Shown: piece after piece, positions 1 through 5,912 of the stretch
How the letters are laid out: every line of letters starts with the position of its first letter
How positions within the stretch are numbered: the first letter of the stretch is position 1
Assembly: GCA_040006895.1 (NCBI GenBank)
Contig: JBDTWB010000174.1
Location: forward strand, 1-8,886
Direction of reading: 5' to 3'
Length of the DNA: 8,886 bases
From: CAIWHR01 sp040006895
Lineage (GTDB): Bacteria > Pseudomonadota > Gammaproteobacteria > Burkholderiales > Casimicrobiaceae
Translations under genes and position numbers: made by a program
The notes under the pieces: model-generated
The model's database searches: none
Seen by the model: only the letters and a program-made list of their open reading frames with translations
Told to the model about the DNA's origin: nothing

Positions 1-68
1 CGCATTCCACAAACGCGCATTCCACAAACGCGCATTCCACAAACGACAAACGGCGCATTCCACCCACG
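1..68. repeat. 15-bp tandem repeat, three exact copies plus degenerate copies, at window edge
   Basis: The unit cgcattccacaaacg occurs three times head to tail at 1-15, 16-30 and 31-45. A partial copy (acaaacg plus g) follows at 46-53. A fourth full-length copy at 54-68 differs at two positions (aa to cc in the second half). There are no spacers, so this is not a CRISPR array. The array starts at base 1, so more copies may lie outside the window. It lies downstream of the minus-strand operon. The function is unknown; iteron-like binding sites or replication slippage are both possible. Confidence 0.9.
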
Positions 69-156
69 AGAGAACGCTTTTCCGCTGTGTGGTCCGCCAC
101 CCCTCGAACGCTACGGGTTCAAGCCATACCAAGGCACGACGCGCGGCTCGGATTGA
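69..156. other. Intergenic stretch between the repeat array and the metallophosphoesterase stop codon
   Basis: Eighty-eight bases without a gene I can support. This is where a terminator for the minus-strand operon would be expected, but I see neither a stable GC hairpin nor a following T-run in either direction. The stretch near 110-135 resembles a tRNA T-loop only superficially. Confidence 0.5.
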
Positions 157-1596
157 TCATGCGGCGGTCACGGTGCGTCGGCGCGGCATGCGGCGATGCG
201 TGCCGAACCAGCTGCGCAGGGCATCCACCGCATGAATGCCCACGGCATGGCGGTTGCTGCCGTACTTGACGGGTACGGCCTGCGGTCCAAGGAGGGCTGC
301 GCGGTAACGCCGTTTCGGATCGAGGGCGCGGCCCTCAACCAGGAGCGTCTCGATGCGGTGACCTGTGGGATTCTCCATCTTGAAATACATGTGCAGCGCC
401 CGGCACCGCTTCACGAATCCGCCCATCTGTCGATAGGGATCCGCGGCGAACGTGCGCTCCAGGTTTTCCTCGAGCATGATCCGCAACTCGTCACCCTGAA
501 GCTCGACGACGGATATCGATGCGTTGGTTGGCACGATGTTCCAGAGATCGTCGACCGTCACCGCGCCGGTCAGGATGGGCGCACCGTAGCGCCAGCCATT
601 CGAAAAGGCCAGCCGGGTCCCACCGGCGGCGGCGACTGCTTCCAGCAACACGTCGTCCATGGATCCTTCGAGCACGGTGGTCCGATCCAGCGGTCGCGAC
701 GTCGTGCCCACCACCTCCGCGAGCGCGTCGCGATGCGGGGCGAGCGCTGCATCGACGCGCTCGGTCATCGCCGGATCGGGATCGATTGCGGGCGTGACCT
801 CCAGCAGCGCATGCCGCAAGTCCACCACCCGCCCATCCTCGACCGTGACATCCAGGCGGCCCACGAAGGAACCATGGCAGCCAGACTGGAAGATGACCGT
901 ACCGTCCACCATCACGGGCTGGTAGAGACGGTTGTGGGTGTGACCGCTCACGAGCACGTCGATGCCCGGTACCTCGCCTGCGAGCTTCACGTCCTGCGGA
1001 AAGCCGAGATGCGACAGCACGACGACCAGGTCGACCCGATCTTCCCGACGGAGTCGCTCGATGTGCGCTGGAAGCTCGTCGTTGCCGAGGGTGAAGCGCA
1101 CGCCTTCCGAATAGCTGGGCGGCATGCTCTTGTCCACGATCGTGGCAGCGATGCCGATGATCCCGACCCGCAGTCCTCCGCGTTCCAGCACCCGCGTCGG
1201 CGCGAACACCAGCGCTCCGGTCGACTGGTCGTAACAATTGATTGCCAGCACCGGGTAATCGAGCTGCTCTGCGAGGGCGCGAAAGCGCGCGGGACCATAG
1301 GCAAACTCCCAGTGCGCCGTCATGGCATCCAGGGCAAGACCATTCATGATCGGGACGAGCGCCTCGCCTTCGGTCTGCACCGCGACGAAGGTGCCATGGA
1401 AGGTGTCACCGTTGTCGAGGGCGATAACCGCCCCCGGATGCTCGGCGCGCACCTTGCGGAACAGGGTGGCGATGCGCGCGAGCCCGCCCGCGGTGCGATA
1501 CCGCATCCCGGCTTGGTACCGAAAGGCCTCCGGATGAGGTTCGAGATAGCCATGGAGATCGTTGATCTGCAGCAGGGTGACCTGGCGTCGGGACAT
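157..1596 (-). CDS. SoxB-like / 5'-nucleotidase-family metallophosphoesterase, cytosolic
   Basis: A 479-residue two-domain metallophosphoesterase. Seen: NDLHG at 12-16, DNGDTFHGT at 61-69, AHWEFAYG at 94-101, SHLGF at 195-199 and SGHTHN at 217-222 form the dimetal site of a calcineurin-like domain (about 5-255). The C-terminal 5'-nucleotidase domain (about 290-460) carries SNGWRYG at 332-338 and DPYRQMGG at 386-393. Ordinary 5'-nucleotidases have GNHEF where this protein has AHWEF. The GHWEF-type form and a DPYxQxGG-like segment are, from memory, features of SoxB thiosulfohydrolases, so I place it near SoxB. SoxB proteins are longer and exported by Tat. Here the catalytic domain starts at residue 6, leaving no room for a signal peptide. 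Start choice: GTG at 1599 is also possible, but GGAG (complement of 1602-1605) lies 5 nt before the ATG and only 2 nt before the GTG. It is the last gene of the putative sulfur operon. The substrate is unproven; a nucleotide or phosphoester substrate remains possible. Confidence 0.85.
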   Translation of the reverse strand: MSRRQVTLLQINDLHGYLEPHPEAFRYQAGMRYRTAGGLARIATLFRKVRAEHPGAVIALDNGDTFHGTFVAVQTEGEALVPIMNGLALDAMTAHWEFAYGPARFRALAEQLDYPVLAINCYDQSTGALVFAPTRVLERGGLRVGIIGIAATIVDKSMPPSYSEGVRFTLGNDELPAHIERLRREDRVDLVVVLSHLGFPQDVKLAGEVPGIDVLVSGHTHNRLYQPVMVDGTVIFQSGCHGSFVGRLDVTVEDGRVVDLRHALLEVTPAIDPDPAMTERVDAALAPHRDALAEVVGTTSRPLDRTTVLEGSMDDVLLEAVAAAGGTRLAFSNGWRYGAPILTGAVTVDDLWNIVPTNASISVVELQGDELRIMLEENLERTFAADPYRQMGGFVKRCRALHMYFKMENPTGHRIETLLVEGRALDPKRRYRAALLGPQAVPVKYGSNRHAVGIHAVDALRSWFGTHRRMPRRRTVTAA

Positions 1597-1601
1597 CACG
1601 G

Positions 1602-1605
1602 CTCC
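1602..1605 (-). promoter_or_regulatory. Ribosome binding site (GGAG) deciding the metallophosphoesterase start
   Basis: On the minus strand GGAG is followed by CCGTGATG. Spacing is 5 nt to the ATG at 1596 and 2 nt to the GTG at 1599, which favours the ATG. Confidence 0.5.
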
Positions 1606-1635
1606 AATTCGAGAGACGACGGCAGACTGTGCGCG

Positions 1636-2295
1636 TCACCGGTCGGCGGCGCGGGCCCGCGCAGGGGCGCGATCAAAGAGCGACAGGGCGATGAGCAATC
1701 CCGCCGTCCCCAAGGGCATCAGGAGCGGCCACACCAGACCCGCGAGCATCGGCGCCACCATGAACAGGCCGCGCAGCCCGCGGGAATAATGCTGACCCGC
1801 ACGCCGGAGGTAGGCTTCCGCTACCGGCTCGAGCGCGGCACGCTCGGGACTTCCCACCGGCATCGACACGATGAATCCGGCATGGTTGAACAGCCGCATC
1901 GCCAGGGCCGATGCCACCAGGCTTGCGAACAGGGTGGTCATCAGCAGAAGCATCAACAACTCGTTCATGCCGAACGCCTGCAGCGTGTCATGCGGATGCT
2001 CGAACAGCGCCGAGCCGAGCGACACGCTGCCCATCAAGGCCAGCGCCGCCGTCGAGGCGACGATGGTCGCGGACATCAGCGAATTGCGCAGCGTCTGCAC
2101 GGCGAGGATCTCGGAGCCCGGCTGGCGCGAGAGCGCGCGCACCCACATCACCCGGATCGAGGCGTGGGCCGAGCGCGCCACCCCGTCGGGGTCGTGCCGG
2201 GCGCGAAACCCCACGTAGACTTCGTAGGCGAGGAAGGCGAAAAGGCTCGCAGCGATCGACCATGCCGAACCCATCGCCTCGGTGACAGGGCTCAC
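1636..2295 (-). CDS. DUF599 family membrane protein
   Basis: A 219-residue integral membrane protein that I assign to DUF599 by overall pattern. Hydrophobic segments lie at about 11-30 (ending in AYEVYVGF), 72-92, 112-134 and 175-207, the last long enough for one or two passes. A basic, RxxW-containing loop (about 41-70) follows the first segment, as I remember for this family. Function is unknown. It starts 25 nt after the stop of the DUF6691 gene and ends about 39 nt before the metallophosphoesterase start, so it is the third gene of a likely four-gene operon. The start taken is GTG at 2293-2295, with no good ribosome binding site. An ATG at codon 8 (2272-2274) is an alternative with GAGG just before it. 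The sulfur neighbours suggest a membrane role in handling a sulfur compound, but nothing in the protein itself (no metal-binding or redox motif) shows this. Confidence 0.75.
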   Translation of the reverse strand: MSPVTEAMGSAWSIAASLFAFLAYEVYVGFRARHDPDGVARSAHASIRVMWVRALSRQPGSEILAVQTLRNSLMSATIVASTAALALMGSVSLGSALFEHPHDTLQAFGMNELLMLLLMTTLFASLVASALAMRLFNHAGFIVSMPVGSPERAALEPVAEAYLRRAGQHYSRGLRGLFMVAPMLAGLVWPLLMPLGTAGLLIALSLFDRAPARARAADR

Positions 2296-2320
2296 GGCCG
2301 GAGCCCGGCGGCATCCACCC

Positions 2321-2767
2321 TCATGTCGCTCGCGGCTGCGGCGGAGGCGTCGCCCTGGCGCGGCGCTCGATCAATTCGAATAATCCCATGCCCACCAGCA
2401 TGGCGATCACGAATGCCGCGGCCTTGGGCTGCCCCGCCCCGAGGGCGACGACCGCAGGACCCGGGCAGAATCCTGCGAGCCCCCATCCGGCGCCAAACAG
2501 CACACCGCCTACGAGCAAGCGGCGGTCGATGGTGCGATTGCCGGGTATCTGCATCGGCAGGTCCAGCAGCGAGCGTGAACGCGTGCGGGCGATGCGGAAG
2601 CCGATGGCGCCGATGGCGATGGCACCGGCCATCACAAAGGCGAGCGAGGGGTCCCACGGGCCGGCGAGATCCAGGAAGCCGAGCACCTTGGCGGGATTGG
2701 CCATTCCCGAGACCAGGAGCCCGACCCCGAAGAGCAGACCGAGGAGGAACGACACGATGGTCGGCAT
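2321..2767 (-). CDS. DUF6691 family protein, YeeE/YedE-type transporter half
   Basis: A 148-residue membrane protein of the DUF6691 family, the usual partner of a short YeeE/YedE protein. Seen: four likely hydrophobic segments (about 3-20, 42-60, 84-100 and 116-132), the N-terminal motif SGMANPAKVLGFLDL at 20-34 and the cysteine motif GWGLAGFCPGPA at 94-105 with Cys101. In the related YeeE/TsuA thiosulfate importer, conserved pore cysteines are thought to pass the substrate; Cys101 would be the counterpart here by inference. Its ATG shares the base at 2767 with the TGA of the upstream gene (TGATG), indicating translational coupling and equal production of the two halves. A reading frame continues upstream to 2878, but that part overlaps the YeeE gene and looks like shadow, so the internal ATG is the start. 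The exact substrate is not shown by sequence. Confidence 0.88.
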   Translation of the reverse strand: MPTIVSFLLGLLFGVGLLVSGMANPAKVLGFLDLAGPWDPSLAFVMAGAIAIGAIGFRIARTRSRSLLDLPMQIPGNRTIDRRLLVGGVLFGAGWGLAGFCPGPAVVALGAGQPKAAAFVIAMLVGMGLFELIERRARATPPPQPRAT

Positions 2768-3207
2768 CACGCACCCCCGGCAAGCACGTGGCGCATCACG
2801 AATACCGTCACGAATCCTGCCAGTACGAATGTCACGGTGGCCGCGAGCGAGCGCCCCGAGCCTCGCGAGACTCCGCACACGCCGTGGCCGCTGGTGCAGC
2901 CGGAGCCGAGTCGGGTTCCGAAACCCACCAGCAGGCCGGCCACCGCGAGGAGTGGATAAGACGCATCGATCCGGATCTCCGGCAGAGCCGTCAGCAAGGC
3001 GTACAGCGCCGGGGTTACCAGGGTGCCGGCCACGAAGGCGATACGCCAGCCCATGTCGCCGCCGCGCGGCCGCAGCAGTCCCCCGACAATGCCGCTGATG
3101 CCGGCAATCCGGCCGAGCAGCAGGACGAACGCCGCCGCGGAAAGTCCGATGAGTACCCCCCCAACGGTGGCGCTGGCGGGCGTGAAGAGCGCCCAGTCAA
3201 TCTGCAT
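2767..3207 (-). CDS. YeeE/YedE family membrane protein, sulfur-compound transporter half
   Basis: A 146-residue YeeE/YedE (sulf_transp) protein. Seen: hydrophobic segments at about 12-31, 56-74, 84-98 and 121-138, the motif GRIAGISGI at 32-40 and the signature GFGTRLGSGCTSGHGVCG at 95-112 with Cys104 and Cys111. It is about half the length of a full YeeE, fitting the split arrangement in which it pairs with the DUF6691 protein encoded next. The family includes TsuA-type thiosulfate importers and has been linked to export or import of sulfane sulfur. Uptake of thiosulfate or a similar anion is the best inference given the divergent persulfide dioxygenase gene. It is the first gene of the minus-strand cluster, with AAGGGG (complement of 3215-3220) 7 nt before the ATG. 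It is likely driven by a promoter in the 3208-3485 gap. Confidence 0.9.
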   Translation of the reverse strand: MQIDWALFTPASATVGGVLIGLSAAAFVLLLGRIAGISGIVGGLLRPRGGDMGWRIAFVAGTLVTPALYALLTALPEIRIDASYPLLAVAGLLVGFGTRLGSGCTSGHGVCGVSRGSGRSLAATVTFVLAGFVTVFVMRHVLAGGA

Positions 3208-3214
3208 GATGGTT

Positions 3215-3220
3215 CCCCTT
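3215..3220 (-). promoter_or_regulatory. Ribosome binding site (AAGGGG) of the YeeE/YedE gene
   Basis: AAGGGG on the minus strand lies 7 nt before the ATG at 3207 and supports that start for the first gene of the cluster. Confidence 0.55.
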
Positions 3221-3268
3221 GAAGACCGTTGGGACGGGTGGTGGTTGCGTTGCGCCGTTGGACCCGCG

Positions 3269-3285
3269 GAACTTTGGCCAAGTTC
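3269..3285. promoter_or_regulatory. Near-perfect inverted repeat, candidate operator
   Basis: The sequence gaactttggccaagttc is a palindrome of GAACTT(t)GG with CCAAGTTC, broken only by one extra t in the left arm. It lies 62 nt upstream of the YeeE start and about 200 nt upstream of the dioxygenase start. Its place between two divergent sulfur-related units suits a shared regulator's site. No regulator gene is in the window and I do not recognise the site as that of a known family. Confidence 0.3.
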
Positions 3286-3473
3286 GCCGGCTCCGAGGTC
3301 GCGGGGGTGGAGGGATGGTTCGGCGGTCGTCGGGGGCGCTCGAAGATGCGCCGGGACGGCCCCTCCAGGTCTCGCCGCTTGTCGTCGCGTCCAGGCGCCG
3401 CGACCGGCGACGACGCCGGAAGCCCCGGGCCCTCGGGAGTCTTGCGGCCCGCGCCGATCCGTCAGCGCAACAT

Positions 3474-3478
3474 GGAGG
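3474..3478 (+). promoter_or_regulatory. Ribosome binding site (GGAGG) deciding the persulfide dioxygenase start
   Basis: GGAGG lies 7 nt before the ATG at 3486. This fixes the start there although the frame is open upstream to 3219. Confidence 0.75.
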
Positions 3479-3485
3479 CGAATTG

Positions 3486-4238
3486 ATGCTTTTCCAGCAG
3501 CTGTTCGAACCGGAATCCTCGACCTACACCTACCTGCTCGGGTGCGAGGAGACCGGCCAGGCGGTGCTGGTCGACCCCGTGCTGGAAACGCTGGAGCGCG
3601 ACCTCGCCGCGGTCAAGGCGCGGGGGATGCGCCTGTCGGCGACGCTCGACACCCACGTCCATGCCGACCACATCACGTCGGCCTGCCGGCTCCGGGACCT
3701 GGCCGGCTCGCGCATCGCGAATCCTGCCGGAGACTGTTTGCCGTGCACCGACGTCCCGATCGTCGAAGGGACGCCATTCGTAGTCGGCTCCATCATCTTG
3801 CATCCGCTCCACACCCCCGGCCACACCGACACCCATCATTGCTATCTGCTGCGCGATGGCAGCGTGCCGAGGTTGTTCACCGGTGACGCGCTGCTGATCG
3901 ATGGCTGCGGCCGCACTGACTTCCAGAATGGCAATGCCGAGGCGCTGTTCCACTCAGTGCGCGACAAGCTCTTCACCCTACCCGAAGACACGTTGGTATA
4001 TCCGAGCCACGACTACCGGCATCGCCACGTGTCCACCATCGGCCAGGAGCGCCAGCGCAACCCGCGGTTAGGCATGGACCATTCACTCGATCAATTCGTG
4101 TACCTGATGGCCAACCTCGGGCTACCCTATCCCAAGAAAATCGACGTGGCGGTGCCAGCCAACCGTCTGTGCGGCAACTGTCCCGACGAAGCCGTCGGCG
4201 AACTGCATCGCCGCGGCGGGGTTTCGGTACAGGGTTGA
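3486..4238 (+). CDS. Persulfide dioxygenase (ETHE1-like, MBL fold)
   Basis: A 250-residue metallo-beta-lactamase-fold protein that matches persulfide dioxygenases (EC 1.13.11.18), which oxidise glutathione persulfide with O2 to sulfite and glutathione using one iron. Seen: HVHADH at 57-62, TPGHTD at 110-115, TGDALLIDGCGRTDFQ at 132-147, LFTLPEDT at 162-169, YPSHDY at 172-177 and RNPRL at 191-195. By family knowledge the iron ligands are His57, His113 and Asp134, and the GCGRTD loop (Cys141, Arg143) belongs to the substrate side. All are present. No signal peptide is visible, so it acts in the cytoplasm. A C-terminal tail of about 50 residues includes LCGNCPD (228-234), a CxxC pair. There is no rhodanese domain, unlike fused PDO-rhodanese proteins. 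It diverges from the YeeE operon, consistent with removing persulfide made from imported sulfur. It is often annotated blh or pdo. Confidence 0.93.
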   Translation: MLFQQLFEPESSTYTYLLGCEETGQAVLVDPVLETLERDLAAVKARGMRLSATLDTHVHADHITSACRLRDLAGSRIANPAGDCLPCTDVPIVEGTPFVVGSIILHPLHTPGHTDTHHCYLLRDGSVPRLFTGDALLIDGCGRTDFQNGNAEALFHSVRDKLFTLPEDTLVYPSHDYRHRHVSTIGQERQRNPRLGMDHSLDQFVYLMANLGLPYPKKIDVAVPANRLCGNCPDEAVGELHRRGGVSVQG

Positions 4239-4616
4239 TCGTGCACACGCACCACCTGACTGCGCGGCGGTGCGCCTGAACACCCGGTCTTCATGACCCC
4301 GCGGGCACCCCTCGACGGCGGACGCGCTTCGCCCAGGTGCGGCCTCGCGGCCGGCGACCACTGGACCGCGGCAATGAGGCATGGAAACGCGCGCCATGCC
4401 GGCAAAGCTGCGCCATGTCCATCGGCGGTGTCCCCGGGGGGGCACACGACGCATGCTGAGGAGCGCGAGGCGGGCGGCGGCCGGTGAAGGCTCGTAGCCG
4501 AGCGCATGCGCGCCGGCCGAGCCCCGTCGCCATGCGGCCGCCCGACCAATACTCGTACGCGCGGCGTCCGGGGGAAACGGCCGCAAAGATAGCCCCACGA
4601 TGCGCAAGAACCGGTT
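4239..4616. other. 378-nt intergenic region upstream of the MFS gene
   Basis: No convincing gene in either direction. Near its left end CGCACC (4248-4253) can pair with GGTGCG (4269-4274), but the loop is 15 nt and no T-run follows, so it is a weak candidate for ending the dioxygenase transcript. The right half contains the inverted-repeat structure at 4478-4519. A six-codon frame (4600-4620) overlaps the MFS start. I could not identify a clear promoter for the downstream genes, though one is expected here. Confidence 0.5.
4478..4519. repeat. Nested inverted repeat (cruciform or RNA hairpin)
   Basis: CGGCCGG at 4478-4484 is complementary to CCGGCCG at 4513-4519. Inside it GCTCG (4490-4494) pairs with CGAGC (4499-4503) across a 4-nt loop, and next to that lies the perfect 10-bp palindrome GCGCATGCGC (4502-4511). 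No T-run follows, so an intrinsic terminator is not well supported. It lies about 100 nt before the MFS start and could be a 5'-UTR structure. In such GC-rich DNA part of this pairing may be chance. Confidence 0.4.
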
Positions 4617-5900
4617 GTGAGCGAAAATGCCGGTCGCGCTCAAGCTTGGGTCCGTTCCGCCTTGAATCTCAATTTCCTCCAGGTCTACTCGCCTTTCGCG
4701 GCGGCCTACCTGCTTTCGTACGTCTTTCGCACGGTCAATGCCGTCATCTCGCCCGAACTGACCCGCGAGCTCGCACTCTCCCCGGCGGCGCTGGGGCTGC
4801 TCACCAGCGCCTACTTCATCGCCTTCGGCGCCGTCCAGATCCCGGCGGGGATGCTGCTCGACCGGTATGGGCCACGGCGCATCGAGCCGATCTTCCTGCT
4901 GATCGCGGGCACCGGCGCGCTCGCTTTCGCGGCGGCCGGGGGCGAGGCGGGCCTGCTGGGAGCGCGCGCGCTGATCGGCATCGGGGTGGCCACGTGCCTG
5001 ATGGGGCCGCTCAAGGGAATCGCCACCTGGTATCCCGCGGATCGCCAAGCCTCGCTTTCGGGATGGATGATGGTGGCCGGGGGACTCGGAGCGTTGCTCG
5101 CGAGCGCGCCCCTCGAGTTCGCCCTGCGGTTCATGTCGTGGCGGGTGGTGTTCGTGCTGCTCGCCATCGCCACCTACGTCGTGGCAGCCTGGATCTGGTG
5201 GCAGGTGCCGGACGTTGCGAAGCCGGCGCATGCGCAGGGCTGGGCCGCGCAGTGGGCCGGGGTGCGGCGCGTGTTCGCCAATCCACGCTTCTGGTGGCTC
5301 GCGCCGCTCGGCTCGCTCGCCATCGGCTCCTTCATGGCGATCCAGGGCCTGTGGTCGGTGCCCTGGATGATGGAAGTGGAGGGCATGGACCGCGCCACCG
5401 CGGCGCGCCACCTCCTGGTGATGAGCACGGTCACCCTCGGTGGCTATCTCTTCCTCGGCAGTTTCGCGACCCGTCTCGCCCGGCGTGGAATTCTGCCGGC
5501 GCATCTCTTCGCCGGCGGCTTCGCGCTCAACATCGCGTCGCTCGCGCTCATCACCACCGGCGTGCCGGGCAGCTACCTGTGGTGGGCGCTCTACGGTCTG
5601 GGCGCGTCGGTGAACGTGCTGGGCTTCACGGTCCTGGGACAGGGACTCGCTCGGGAGCTCACCGGACGCGCCAACACCGCCCTCAACCTGATGATGTTCC
5701 TCGGCAGCTTCCTCGCCCAGTGGGGCATCGGCGTGATGGTCGAGGCGACCCGGAAATGGCTGGACTACTCCACCGCCCATGGCCTCAGGCTCGCGTTCGT
5801 CGTGGTGCTGTGCATCGAGGTGACGGTGCTGGCGTGGTTCGCGCGGGGATGGCGGCGCTATGCGCCACATCCCGAGAGCGCCGCACGCACGTCGGCCTGA
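4617..5900 (+). CDS. Major facilitator superfamily (MFS) transporter
   Basis: A 427-residue inner-membrane protein with the usual length and about 12 hydrophobic segments of MFS carriers. Seen: a first segment at about 22-45 (PFAAAYLLSYVFRTVNAVIS), the motif A equivalent GMLLDRYGPRR at 78-88 between segments 2 and 3, and the segment-4 stretch GARALIGIGVA at 115-125 with the conserved arginine. The end at about 400-427 is a basic, soluble tail. The substrate cannot be read from sequence. It does not resemble the muropeptide importer AmpG as I remember it. The start is GTG at 4617, giving MSENAG; the ribosome binding site is poor, and a short frame ending in the overlapping GTGA may precede it. 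The stop lies 12 nt before mpl, so the two are probably co-transcribed. Confidence 0.88.
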   Translation: MSENAGRAQAWVRSALNLNFLQVYSPFAAAYLLSYVFRTVNAVISPELTRELALSPAALGLLTSAYFIAFGAVQIPAGMLLDRYGPRRIEPIFLLIAGTGALAFAAAGGEAGLLGARALIGIGVATCLMGPLKGIATWYPADRQASLSGWMMVAGGLGALLASAPLEFALRFMSWRVVFVLLAIATYVVAAWIWWQVPDVAKPAHAQGWAAQWAGVRRVFANPRFWWLAPLGSLAIGSFMAIQGLWSVPWMMEVEGMDRATAARHLLVMSTVTLGGYLFLGSFATRLARRGILPAHLFAGGFALNIASLALITTGVPGSYLWWALYGLGASVNVLGFTVLGQGLARELTGRANTALNLMMFLGSFLAQWGIGVMVEATRKWLDYSTAHGLRLAFVVVLCIEVTVLAWFARGWRRYAPHPESAARTSA

Positions 5901-5904
5901 GGCC

Positions 5905-5908
5905 AGGA
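5905..5908 (+). promoter_or_regulatory. Ribosome binding site (AGGA) of mpl
   Basis: AGGA lies 4 nt before the ATG at 5913, in the 12-nt gap after the MFS stop codon. Confidence 0.45.
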
Positions 5909-5912
5909 TCCG

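Larger units (their letters stand above)
3208..3485. promoter_or_regulatory. Divergent intergenic region between the YeeE operon and the persulfide dioxygenase gene
   Basis: This 278-nt gap separates two diverging transcription units and should hold both promoters. I could not fix a convincing -35/-10 pair in either direction because the stretch is very GC-rich. It holds the inverted repeat at 3269-3285 and the two ribosome binding sites at its ends. An open frame at 3229-3486 crosses most of it but has low-complexity Arg/Gly/Ser-rich content and is not called as a gene. Confidence 0.6.

Noticed and set aside
1..68. CRISPR array
   Set aside because: Units are 15 bp, directly abutting and without spacers, and no cas gene is nearby.
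87..156. Possible tRNA remnant or attachment site (ggttcaagcc near 117-126)
   Set aside because: The flanking bases do not form a T-stem and no anticodon or acceptor stem can be drawn on either strand.
196..3222. Very long open frame on the plus strand (over 1000 codons) opposite the sulfur operon
   Set aside because: It is antisense to four genes with clear family motifs and its product is rich in Arg, His and Gly with no domain pattern. This is the usual shadow of high-GC codon use.
3229..3486. 85-codon frame in the divergent gap whose stop overlaps the persulfide dioxygenase ATG
   Set aside because: The overlap is attractive, but the product is low-complexity Arg/Gly/Ser-rich and lacks motifs, the start codon has no clear ribosome binding site, and the space is needed for promoters.
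4248..4274. Intrinsic terminator after the persulfide dioxygenase gene
   Set aside because: Only a 6-bp stem with a 15-nt loop and no T-run follows, which is too weak to call.
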